From NCBI GenBank assembly GCA_030247885.1, contig JAPDRO010000002.1, forward strand, positions 62,001 to 126,000: a stretch of 64,000 nucleotides of DNA, read 5' to 3'. Position 1 is the first letter of the stretch; every line of letters begins with the position of its first letter. The position numbers were made by a program, and so were the translations under genes. The DNA comes from Taxawa tesnikishii (nom. ined.). Taxonomy: Eukaryota > Ascomycota > Dothideomycetes > Dothideales. Positions 21,318 to 31,841 of this stretch are shown here, piece after piece. Under the pieces are notes generated by a model. It saw only the letters and a program-made list of their open reading frames with translations, was not told the DNA's origin and searched no databases.

Positions 21318-23323
21318 TCACATGTTGACGCGCAAGAGGTACCGCAAGCGGACCTGAGCGACATCGTAGCAGATATACTCGTTGTATTGGAGATACGCAT
21401 TTGCGACCCCTGTCGGGCCGGGAGGGGTGGTGGTGTCAGGCTGCGGAAGGGCACACAGATCAGTGACCGCGCATGAGGCGTAGGACGAGAGAGGGAGTTG
21501 GGACAGAACTTACCATGGTGACACCTGCCAACGACTCGTGGACACATCTGGCATCTTTCCAGCCCTTCGGACCGGTGACACCCTGACCCCACGTGGAATA
21601 CACGCCCATCTTTTTCGCCTCATCGCCTGCGTCGTACTTCGCGCCCTGGAGCACCTGCATCGGTTGACCAAGCTCAGCCTCGCACAGCAGAAGCAGCGCG
21701 TCGCCGCCTGAGATGTAGGGGTAGCAGTAGTTGGCAGACTTGGAGGACATGTCGGCGAGGTAGATGCCTGAGGAGCGCATGTCAGCTCACATACAAGGAT
21801 CAACAAGCGGAAGACGCGAGTACGTACCCTTGTCAAACATATAACCGGACACTGGTGCTTCCGGCGGCGCAATACGAAGACCTTGGCCAAGAATACCACC
21901 GTAGTTGGTGGCTCGCGATCCGTGCCACAACAGCCTCCGGTCGCTGGCAATCTTGGCGTAGCCGCTCTTCTGGAATCGGTCCAACTCACCTTGACGCTCG
22001 ATGCGGAATATGTCTTTGACGTTGTAGTTGATGTTATGGGTCTGGCCGCAGGTCTTGAGCAGGTACTGGTGGATCTCCCCGAATTCACTGCTCTCCGGCG
22101 CGAGAGGCGTCATCTCTTCCAGTCCAAGGGCCTTGAAGCGGGAGTCCAGAGGATGGATCTCGTCGCCCTTCTTCTCTGCCTTGAGGATATTGTCTGCATC
22201 CTTGAGGTCGCTGAGGCTCTCGAGTAATTCTATCTCTCGCTTGAGCATATCAGTTGTGGAGATGACCGGTGGGCGGTTCCGTCCGAAGGAATGCGGAATG
22301 AAAGAGTAGTACAGGTTAGACAAATCTTCGATTTGGTCCCGGTCTGGGTTCGCAATGGACGCATCGTCAATGAGTGCAGATAGATCTTTCAGCGTCTGGA
22401 ACCCGCGAGTGATAGTGGCTTTGCTGAGTTTACCCAGAGGCAGTTTGTTGGCGTCGTAGTTCATACTGTCCATGGCGGCTGCAAAGTACTGCTGGTTGAA
22501 GATGAGCTCCATCAAGGACTTGACCGCTGGTTCCAGTGTGCACTTGGGAGGGTTGTGTTCGCTGCGCTCGCGGGGGCGCCACTCCCGGTCAGAGGCTCCT
22601 CATCGTTGGAGTCCGGTGCATAGCTCTTTTCCACAAAGACGTACTTGCCAGACTTTGGGTTGGACCCTCTGTTCTCCCAAGCCAAGCCGGACTTGTCTTT
22701 GAACTTCTTGTTGAAACAATGCATGGCGTCCTCAAGGCTGCCGAGTCCCAGGATGGCATTCTGTCCATGCTCACCGACGCGGCCCCACCGAGTCCACGTC
22801 TTGTAGTCGCCAAGCGGACCCTCAAGAAGCTATTCAAGCGATCGTTAGTGTAGGGAAGCGTTGCGATGCTGACAGTGGTTTCGTACCTGAACGCGGTAGA
22901 ACTTGTTGTTGTTCTTTCCCGCGTTGGTCTGGTTCAGCGAGGCATCGTATATTATACCATCACTCGGATCGACGTATACACGATAAGACGCAAGCGGGCA
23001 TCCTTCGTCAACGGGAATGCGTAAGGTTGATGAAGTGGCGATTTGGGCCTCAGCAACTTTCGGTTCGGCTTTGGTCTTCTTCGGGGTTCATCTGCCGGGG
23101 ATGCGGCCCTCTTCCGCTTCTTGGAGGTGCCGTTGGCTGCAACTGTGTCTGCATCTGCATCTGCATCTGCGTCTGTGTCGTGTGGCGCGTCATGAGCTCC
23201 GTTGTCATTTGCTTCCAGCGCATCGGTCATCTGCTGCTTCTTGGAAAGACCGGTGGTAGGAATGTCGCGCTCTTTGAGGAGCGCTCTGAGTTCGGCAACC
23301 TTGAGCTTCGTATAGTCGGCCAT
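21318..23323 (-). CDS. Poly(ADP-ribose) polymerase with N-terminal SAP domain
   Basis: Nuclear PARP that would ADP-ribosylate targets at DNA breaks. Exons are 23323-22887, 22829-21828, 21767-21514 and 21440-21318; the introns (57, 60, 73 nt) all have good borders. Two one-base gaps, at GGGG 23083-23086 and GGG 22546-22548 (plus strand), must be bridged; the total then is 605 aa exactly. Domains in order are SAP (residues 1-35, KLKVAELRALLKERDIPT), a linker with an (Asp-Ala)n run and the NLS KKRKR, WGR (about 100-195, ending TWTRWGRVGEHGQ), the PARP regulatory helices (about 245-375) and the catalytic domain. The H-Y-E triad is present: LLWHGSRATNYGG, GIYLADMSSKSANYC and the C-terminal LQYNEYICYDVAQ. 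The SAP-WGR-PRD-CAT order is that of plant PARP2. The fungal PARPs I know best, such as Aspergillus PrpA, carry BRCT instead. Confidence 0.92.
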
Positions 23324-24086
23324 GACAATGGTCGTCTGTGTTCGCGCACCGGCTCGCTGAAGAAAAGAAAAGTAGAGTGTAGAGACGAAAGAAAGTGAAG
23401 TGTCGTCAGTTGCTTGCGGTCCGTGAAATATCAATTACATGCTTGTGCTAAGACCGCTCCAACATGATGTGGCATAGCGAGCAGGCAGAGGCAGTTTAGG
23501 CACCAAGGCAGCAATGACGCTAGGCCAGGCACGACGCGTCTGTGATTGGCCGAGGCTGGATTCTTAGCGCGTCGGACCCTTCTTGGCGCGACTCTGCTGC
23601 CTTCCATGTTCAGGTCAAGCGGAGTCCATCTCTCACACATAACATGACCTTCATCTCTCCCGCATAACATGACCCTTGGTGCAAGCGCATATGTCTGTCT
23701 GCTGCAGCGACGACTTCCAGTCCTGAGTCGCAAAGCAACACATACCCACATACCTTCACACTCCTTCCAAGCCAAGCCAGCTTCGCCGAAACTGCACACA
23801 TCAAGCCAACCTTCCTCACTGCCTCCTGGTTCCACGTGAAGTAAGTGCCCTTGTGAACCGTTCATCTGAGGGATCCCTCTACAGACGTTCGGTACACCAT
23901 ACCAACCTCAACCAGCGAGAGCAATGCAACAGACTCGCCCTTTTTGAAGCTGCTGTTCCGCACATCCGCTGCCCGCCCTGCTATTCCCGCAGCTGTCATC
24001 TCATGCTCCCAACCACTCGCGCCCCTCTCCTTTTTCACTGTGGAATTTTTTTCCTGTCATCTCATTCACAGATTGTTGCTGCTGTC
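23324..24086. promoter_or_regulatory. Divergent promoter region
   Basis: Shared 5' region of PARP (minus) and the F-box-like gene (plus). No open frame is believable. The last 100 bases before 24087 are C/T-rich. No specific operator is recognised. Confidence 0.45.
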
Positions 24087-25760
24087 ATGTCATTTCTGTC
24101 GTCGAACGAGAGGCTCATACGGCCCCTCAGGATGATGGCCTCCGCCACGGGCTTCCTTCAATTACCCCGGAGCTTGTCCTTCGAGTATCTTCCTACCTCA
24201 CGACTCCGGAATTAGGCCACTTCAGACGGACATGCAAGGACATCGAGGCCACGCTCTTCGACAGCTTCGCGAAAGAGTTCTTTACCAAAGGCAGTTCATG
24301 CTTGAATACGTAAGTCTTCAAGCACTTGTCGACATCGCCAATCATCCCAGGCTTTCTCGCTGGATATCCGAAGTCATCATTGGCGTTCAAGCACATGTCA
24401 GTCTGAACTCAATTCATGCATCGTCAAAACCAATGGAGATGTACAAATCTGGTTATCCCAGCCGCCACGCTTTACGAGCGAGTGGGCGCGATCGCGACAT
24501 GCTCGTGGAAGCTTTCTCCAAGCTCCCAAATCTGCAGACTGTGGGCCTGCGGGACTACAACGCAAGGGGCCGCTTTCGTGACGGAGAGAACGCGGTCTGG
24601 AGAAGTTATGGATGGTCGTGCAACGGGCTGTTTACCTCGGACAATGCCCGCTGTCTGCTCGACCGGGACGAGATTGAAGCTTCTTTGCCCTTGATTCTCT
24701 ATGCTCTTGGCCATGCTCACTCGACGCCAGGGAGTCTAGAGGTTTTTCTGCGGCACAGAGACAGACTGACCCCTCGGTCTTTCAACGTCCTCGACGGCTT
24801 CATGTCATCAGCTATCATTCCGGTCTTGGAAGGACTCAAGGTGTTGATGCTGACTACTGGTGGTGAGCTCAACCCCGATTATATGGTGCCGCCGGAAGAC
24901 CCTATTCTCGACGACGATAACGGCATCGAAGCTCCCATGAGGCGTTTTTTCCATTACACGCCGAACCTCGAAACCCTGCGCCTCAATTTCCAGCCCTATC
25001 AATGGCTCGCTTACCGATTCCTGAGCTGGTTCGCCAAGCCCGCGTCAGTCTTGTCATCACCCCCAGGCCCCGCTGTTTCGCCAGTTCCGCCGGTCTCTCT
25101 GCCCAACTTGACAAAACTTGATCTCGGTACGTACTGACGAGTCATACGCGCGTCGGGTCCTGAAAAGCTGTCGAACTGCATGACGGACTGTCGCTCCAGT
25201 CAACTATACGAACTGCCTCTCAGACCGCTGGTCGAGACGCCAGTTGACTTTCCTGCGGACTCTGCTGACAATTGCCAGGCATGCTCACCGTCAAAGATCA
25301 GACCCTCTTACAAGTCATAACCAAGTTCGACTTGACTTCCCTCAGCCTTTGGAAAGTCACTCTTCAGTGCGACGACCCCGGCGCTATCTACCTGCCTACC
25401 CACTGGGCAGATCTCCTGCGGAAGCTTTCAGACACTTTGCCCGCCTCGACTCGGCTAAAGCACGTGCTCATCGGGTATGCCTCTCAGAAGGGGCATGCGA
25501 CTGTCGTACCTGTCTTCTTCAAAGATTCGGAAGGCCAGCAGGCCAATAGAATCGAGTATCGTTCCAGATACGGATCTAACGTCAAAGACTGGCTGCGGGT
25601 TCGGGCAGCTGAGACCGCTGTGGAGGAGCCGCCGGTGATGGACAGCTCTTCTGAAAGTGGAAATCACTCTGGAGAGGACACGGATGGCGTTGACGAAGAG
25701 TACGAGGAAGACGACGAGAGCGAGTCGTCGCCATCTAACTCGGATGATGATGAAGCTTAG
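24087..25760 (+). CDS. F-box-like domain protein with acidic tail
   Basis: Predicted F-box-type adaptor. Exons are 24087-25126 and 25279-25760; the intron is 152 nt (GTACGT...TGCCAG), unusually long for this window, and could hide a small exon. Two one-base gaps, at CCCC 24123-24126 and AAA 24287-24289, must be bridged, giving exactly 507 aa. The start MSFLSSNERLIRP leads into ITPELVLRVSSYLTTPELG (about residues 27-45), an F-box-like leucine pattern. FAKEFFTKRQFMLEYVSLQALVDI follows once the second gap is closed; this resembles a family I associate with Dothideomycetes. The middle has Leu-rich segments around LETLRLNFQ and LTKLDLG. The C-terminal 40 residues are almost all Asp/Glu/Ser. Partner and substrate are unknown; SCF membership is inference from the motif. 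Confidence 0.72.
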
Positions 25761-25828
25761 GACAGAGAAAGGGGAGAGGGCACGCATGTAATCTTCCGTG
25801 TTCACATTCAGATTTGGTATTCGTACAT

Positions 25829-26695
25829 TTACACACACAGAATAGTCACAAGTCCACCCACCGTAAGTGCAGCCAACCCTCCTACAACGTTGACTCTGCC
25901 CGCTCCGCTGGAGCTGCTTGCACTGGTGCTCGCGGCGCTTGCTGTAGAAGACCCAGAGCCAGAGCCGGAGCTAGATCCCGAAGACGTCGACGAACCGCCG
26001 GAGCCGGATTTCGATGAGGCGGCAGAGGTGGAAGCAGTCGCAGTCGCAGTCGCACTAGCAGCAAGGCTCGACCCTGAGCTCCCCGCATCCGCAGCAGAGG
26101 AAGCGCTTCCGGACACGGTCGCCCGCGCCGCGCTACTACCAGTGATGGCACCAGCACCCTGAGGACCCGTCGCGGTGTAGTACAGGCTCACGGCGGAATT
26201 GCCAGGGTACCGATCACTCGTGACCGTGGCCGCGCCGGTCGCCGTCTGCGGCGCGGCCTCGCTGACGGCCGAGAAGATGGCCGCGAAGCTCGCGGTCGGC
26301 GTTCCGGTGCAGAGCTGGACGCTGGCGCTGGAGATGATGGACTCGAAGGCTTGGACGACGGCTTCGGAGCGCGAGCCGTGCACGTACTGGCAGTTCAGAC
26401 AGCCGTTCCAGTTGCTGAAGAAGCCGCCGTTGCACATGCATTGCTGGTGCGCGAGGTAATCGAGCGGCGCGGTGCCGTTCGGTTGGCAGGCTTCTTCGAT
26501 GTCGATGATGGCCTGGCAGGGCGGGACCGGAGACGTGCTGTTGGGCGTGCACATCTGCGCGATGTAGGCCTCTTCGAAGGAGTCTTGACGAGGGAGGAGG
26601 ACGCCGTAGTGGGTGCCTTCGGTGCGATCCGCAAGGGAGGTTGCTGTAGCTGTTGCCGCGAGGGCGAACGAGAGGATGTTGGTGTATTGCCGCAT
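25829..26695 (-). CDS. GPI-anchored Cys-rich secreted protein
   Basis: Single-exon protein of 288 aa. I chose the second ATG (MRQYTNILSFALAATATATS) because it places the hydrophobic signal core at the N-terminus; the first ATG, 24 bases upstream, adds MRAKANTT. An extracellular domain of about 120 residues has eight cysteines (AQMC, VPPC, EEAC, QQCMC, NGCLNC, QLC), probably in four disulfides. A Ser/Ala/Gly-rich stalk of about 90 residues follows, and the protein ends in a hydrophobic tail (VVGGLAALTVGGLVTILCV) typical of GPI signals. The cysteine spacing is not that of CFEM. It should be a plasma-membrane or wall protein. The function is unknown; proteins of this layout are common in Pezizomycotina. 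Confidence 0.8.
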   Translation of the reverse strand: MRQYTNILSFALAATATATSLADRTEGTHYGVLLPRQDSFEEAYIAQMCTPNSTSPVPPCQAIIDIEEACQPNGTAPLDYLAHQQCMCNGGFFSNWNGCLNCQYVHGSRSEAVVQAFESIISSASVQLCTGTPTASFAAIFSAVSEAAPQTATGAATVTSDRYPGNSAVSLYYTATGPQGAGAITGSSAARATVSGSASSAADAGSSGSSLAASATATATASTSAASSKSGSGGSSTSSGSSSGSGSGSSTASAASTSASSSSGAGRVNVVGGLAALTVGGLVTILCV

Positions 26696-28933
26696 GGTCG
26701 TGTTTGCCTTTGCGCGCACGATAAAAAGGGCTAGGTGATAAGGTCGTATCTAGTCACGAGCGCGAAGTTTGGCGATGGAGCGTCCCTTTATCATCACAGC
26801 TCGTTCAACCTGAGCAGTTACCAAGTGAGAGGCTCAGCCGCCGTTCGTATCATGTGCCTGTGTGTTCAATGAGAAGGATTTCGCGTGTCGGTATAGTCGA
26901 TGGTTTGATTGCTGAAGCGTTTGCCCTAGTCCTATCTGGGATCAATCGTCTTCCCCATCCGGCTCTAGCGCGTCGAGAGCACGGGCTGTAAATCATTCAG
27001 GAGTCGAAACCGTTCGACAACACCGCCCGGCAATGCTTCTATGCTAACGGCTCATCGGCAATCTTGCTACGACACCAGGCCCTACAGTCTGATACTGGCG
27101 CTGTGTCTGTCTCCTGCGCTTCGAAGAAAATTGCTGTGTGTCGACAATGCGCTGCACCGCATGGATACGCCTCGAGTCGAGATGGAGCTTTCCTCAAGCT
27201 TCGTTCACAGCTCGCCGACGATTAGACAGTCTGGCTTAGGGTCGCTGAAATTACCGTCGCCGAATCGCTCGTATTTGTAGGCGCCACACTTTGGTGGAAA
27301 CTCGAATCCCACATTGCGGATCGCGTCTACTCGCAAGTTGCCATGGCCGCCTTCATTCCGTGACGCGTGGGGTATGATATACCTACTGTCTTCTACACGC
27401 GATACCGAACTCGTCTGTACGGTTCTGACCCAAATGTCAGAGGCACATCGCCAGGAAGCGCGTTTGAACAGTCTTTGCCCCCCCCCAGGTCTCGGTGTTG
27501 TTTGATTGATTGTACGCCTGTTGATAAGACCTACCAGATTAAGAAAACTGACGGGCTCTGACTCCGGCATAATCTTCGTCTATGCCGGAATCTCTCCGTA
27601 AGCGCGAGTTTTGGCAAGGGCACGTGCCGCATGAGGGGGATGACTCTAGTTTATCACAAAGCTCTTCGGCCCGGGGTTTGATCGATCTGATGGCCTTCTG
27701 TAGGGGAAAGATCAGGTCTTCTCGAAGAGAAAGAGTGTTCCAATACCATTGCGGAAATAGATGATTGCCTGTCGGGTAGTACTTGCAACGTAACAAGAGA
27801 ACTGAACAAGACATGGGTTTAAGCAATTGTAGCTGTTTGAGTTGGAACGCGCAATAAAAACTGAAGAGAAACGTGGACGAACGAGTGAGATATAGGTGAA
27901 GGATGCACGGTGAATATATCGTTCCCCACAATCCCCGCCATACAGCATGGACGATCGATGGCTATGGAATGACCCTTGTCAGTATTGGTGAAGGCATTGT
28001 CAGGAGCCAAGGCCTCGAAGTGCGTGGCTGAAAAGAGCATTCAACCAGTCGACTAAGACTCTGCAAGGCTTCGAGCGTCTGGGCTGTGGAGCTTGGGCGT
28101 TCTTGTTAACCGTAGTGGCGTTCCGCGGTAGACGAGGCACGAAGAAGTGCTTCATCATGACTCTCTCTACGTTGCGGAGCCCCCAGGTACCCTACGCTTC
28201 TCCGCAATTCACTCTCTGGGGACGAGCGGAGACGGTCTTTCGATCACGAGCCATAACACAAGTACGTGTAATATTTGTTGCAATCGACGGATGTACACTC
28301 ACAGGTGCGTGCATGCAAGTCAGTGATACCGCTAGAAAGGAACCTTTGGGAAATGGAATCATCCCGTGGCTGCTAGAATCTCGTCGCTGATTTGGTTCCA
28401 GTCGAGCTCGCAGCGTACTATCGCGACGAAGGACGACTTGCTGACGTTCAGACTGATGATCTTGATTTTCCCATTCTCTACAGGACGAGTGGATTACTTC
28501 CTCCATGTAGGGAAGCTGCTATCGGCACACGTGTTGTGCCAGATGACGTCAACTGAGTCTTCCGCTTCAGATCATGGAGTGGGATCTACCTTCGGCGCGC
28601 GCAAGCGACCTGATATGGGGCGGCGTCATCACGTCCGCCTCTCCGTGTAAATTTGAACGAGCGGGCGGTGTCTCCATGTCGAGAAAGTGGTTTGTCTCTC
28701 TGCTGGCTGCAGCTAGCCTCGTGAAGAACTGCGACGTGCAATCTGCAGGCGGTGGTGGTGGTGAAGGAAGGGCGGGGAATCTCGGCCGGATAAACAATAT
28801 CCCCCAAAGAATAAAGCGAGAGAGAGAGAGAGGATCCCGGTTACGATTAAATAAGCGCATGTCCTAGTTCGCATGCAAAATTGTTGAGAACGCGTCCTTC
28901 CCTACAGTCCATCCGCTCGTATCTTATACCACG
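26696..28933. other. Intergenic, 2.2 kb
   Basis: No supported gene on either strand. It holds the promoters of the GPI-anchored gene (minus) and the Zn2Cys6 gene (plus), a 9-base C run near 27478 and a (GA)n stretch near 28817-28832. Confidence 0.5.
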
Positions 28934-31463
28934 ATGGAATCCTGTCCAATGTCCGCGTCAAAGCGATCCAGCAACACACCTGCGAAAGATCGGCTCTCCA
29001 AACGTCCGCGAACTGAATTGGCATGCACTTCATGCCGGAATCGCAAGACGAAGGTCCGTCGCTCGACATCAAACAGACGCGGTAGGCCACCGCCACTAGG
29101 TTAACTCATCACAGTGCAGTGGAGCGAGGCCTCAATGTGATTCCTGCGGTAAGTCAAACTTAGAATGTGTGTACGAGCAGCCTGCGCCGAGCAAAGCACA
29201 GCCGGCGTCCCAGCGTCGTACGACCAGACACGATCAACGATCAAAGGCCGGCGGGGAGTCACTGCAGACAAGGGTGCAAGCGAAGTACGGGCGCAATGAT
29301 TTGCCTACGCAAGACTTCCATGCCGACCTATATCGTGCCACGTCCGACCACGGTCAACCTTACGCAGATACGGCTGCCTCCAGAGAGATTGAAGAGAGTA
29401 TCGATGGTATGGCAGCTATTGCAGACCCTGAAGAAACTAGGACGAGATTTTTTGGACCATCGTCGAACATTGCATTCCTCCGAGAGATATCTGGCGCCAC
29501 CGAGAAGCTGCTCGAGGCAGCAATATCAAATCACGTCAACGGACATTCTGAAAGACCCCGGCCTTTCGTTTCTCGCAGGTCATCCCCAGTTTCGTCTCAG
29601 CTTGCGGTGTATCCCACACCAACTGAGCCGGTCAATACTCGTTCACTGCCTACGGATCGAGAAGCACGACACCTGATTGGCCTTTTCTTCTCCGATACAG
29701 GCACGCTGTTCCCTTTGTTCACGAACTGCACGTCTTCAACATTTACGCTGCCGCAGTAAGGCACGACTCGTCTGGCATCGCTGGGTCTGAGCTTGCTCTA
29801 TTGAACGTCATCTTTGCTATTGCAACCTATATCAGTGCCTTGCCTGATTTTCCGATGGATGGAAACGCCAAGAGGGCTGAGGTCTTCTTCGCTCGAGCAC
29901 GCCTGCTTATCTCAGACACCAAATACATTGCCGCCAGTTTCGAAACAGGTATCAGTTTGCAAAGGGCCGTTCCGCTGTTCGCCCATTGACAATGTGCAGT
30001 GCAAGCACTTCTGCTAATGACCCAGTATTGCACGGGCGCACAACGCTCGGACGAGACATGGAACTTCCATGGCCGTGCAGTGCGAATAGCGATACAGTTG
30101 GGACTTCATTCGAGTAGTGCTGCTGCAGGACTCACTGCTCTTGAATTTGAGGTGCGGAAGCGTACATGGTGGCAATGCTTCATCCTGGACTGTAGCTTGA
30201 GCATGACTTTTGGACGTCCTCCAGCTATTGCGGGTGGACACATCAAATTAGCCTTGCCACTGAACGTGACCTTGCGATCACTACCTGGACCAGGTGGTAT
30301 TGAAAGTCCGCTGGCTGGGGGATCCGAACACTGCAAGGGTGCGGAAACCTTTCTCGCTACTATGTATGCCATATCGACTATCTCAATGAACAATCTTAGG
30401 CTTACCGACGACAGTTCGTTATACAAGCTCTGCGAACACATTCTTGCAGATATGTACGGACAGAACATGAACGACAATTGCGATCTGGCGCCTGACCATC
30501 TTATTGAATGCGTTGTCAAGTACGAACAGAAGCTTTCCAACTGGCAATACGAACTTCCGCACGATCTCCAGTCTCGGCCATGGAAACATGATTCAGGTGA
30601 AGCGCCTGTACTCTGGGGCAATGATCAGCTCTCAAAACGCTTCAGCACCATATTGCGACTGCGGTTCTTGAACGCTCGATTGCTGCTGCATAGGCCCATC
30701 CTGTATGTTTTCCTCAAAGGCTTTATGCGCTCTGTATCATACAAGAGTTCGTTTCTCGCGCGTTGCGCAAATCAAAGCATAGCAGCATGCAACACAATTG
30801 CGACGGAAATCATCACTATCGTCCACGAATTGAGCAGGCAACCCTCTCTACTTGGTGCTTGGTGGTTCTCAGCTTATTACAGTGAGTTGTCTATTTACGC
30901 CTAGCCGAGCCGTACGAAACTGACTTACGCGCACAGCGTTCACAGCATCTTTGACTATTTTCAGCTGTTTGATCATTGTTGTGAGAGATCTCCCGCGCTC
31001 AGAGGATTTCTCCCACAGTGCGACTGACACAACTGATACAAATTCCATTTCCGCAATGAAGGCCACACTCTGCTGTGGTGCGGACACTATTGCTAAGCTG
31101 GGGAACGGTGCCCGATCAGCTCAGAAGATGCGCAGAACCCTCGTCAGGTTGCTACAAATTTGTGAGACTTTCTGTGAGTGCTCGGTCGATTAGTTGTGGT
31201 GTGTGGTTGCTAACACTGTTCAAGCCCAGGCGAAGCCAGCGAGTGACCACGAGCCATCTGCAACCTTTTCTGGCCCTTCGCAGTTTGTCGATTCGGAAGT
31301 CGGTACTCAATCTGTCGCCGATGACCCTCACATTGAACGCTCTGATGCCACTCTCTCACCACGCGGCTTACAGCCTGACATCGATTGGTCATGGCAAGAC
31401 TTCGATGTGCTTGCTGGCTTTGACGGCGCACAACCCGAACTATGCAGTTTTCTGGCCCTCTGA
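28934..31463 (+). CDS. Zn2Cys6 fungal transcription factor
   Basis: Binuclear-cluster regulator, 770 aa in five exons: 28934-29053, 29115-29948, 30000-30881, 30937-31173 and 31225-31463. Introns are 61, 51, 55 and 51 nt. One missing base at CCC 29711-29713 must be bridged, and the total is then an exact multiple of three. The cluster spans intron 1 and is perfect: Cys31, 34, 41, 48, 51 and 58 (C-x2-C-x6-C-x6-C-x2-C-x6-C). The middle homology region (fungal_trans) is clear: LFPFVHELHVFNIYAAA, GRAVRIAIQLGLH and EVRKRTWWQCFILDCSLSM. The family binds CGG half-sites and often controls neighbouring catabolic or secondary-metabolite genes. The P450 gene 378 bases downstream on the same strand is the obvious candidate target. 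The ligand and exact orthologue are not recognisable. Confidence 0.9.
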
Positions 31464-31841
31464 GCTCGACCTGGCACATAGATACGAGGACACTGACAAG
31501 CAGTGCTTGGAGACACCGGAGAATAAGGGGTGTCAAGCGGGGAGGCTCATCTAGCCAATCGGAATCGTTCTTCCCGAAGGTCTGTGTTCCCGTAAGCGGA
31601 GAACCTTATCCTCCACACCTACTGCGAATAACGCCATGTTACATACAAACCCCTCACTGCGGTCCGAGGTAAGCGGGCAGAACCATCGTGGTTTTGTCCA
31701 ACCGGAAAGCTGCTTCCCGACCATCTCAGACCTGGACGTTACATCTCTTACTCGTCTCGCAATGCAGTAGACCATAAAAGACATCCTGATTCCGATGGTT
31801 CGTCATGCTCAGCTCATTGAACATCATATCCACTGGACGGC
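31464..31841 (+). promoter_or_regulatory. Promoter of the P450 gene
   Basis: 378 bases between the Zn2Cys6 gene stop and the P450 ATG. CGG and CCG triplets occur (for example around 31515, 31662 and 31700), but I cannot assign a specific inverted or everted site. Confidence 0.4.
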
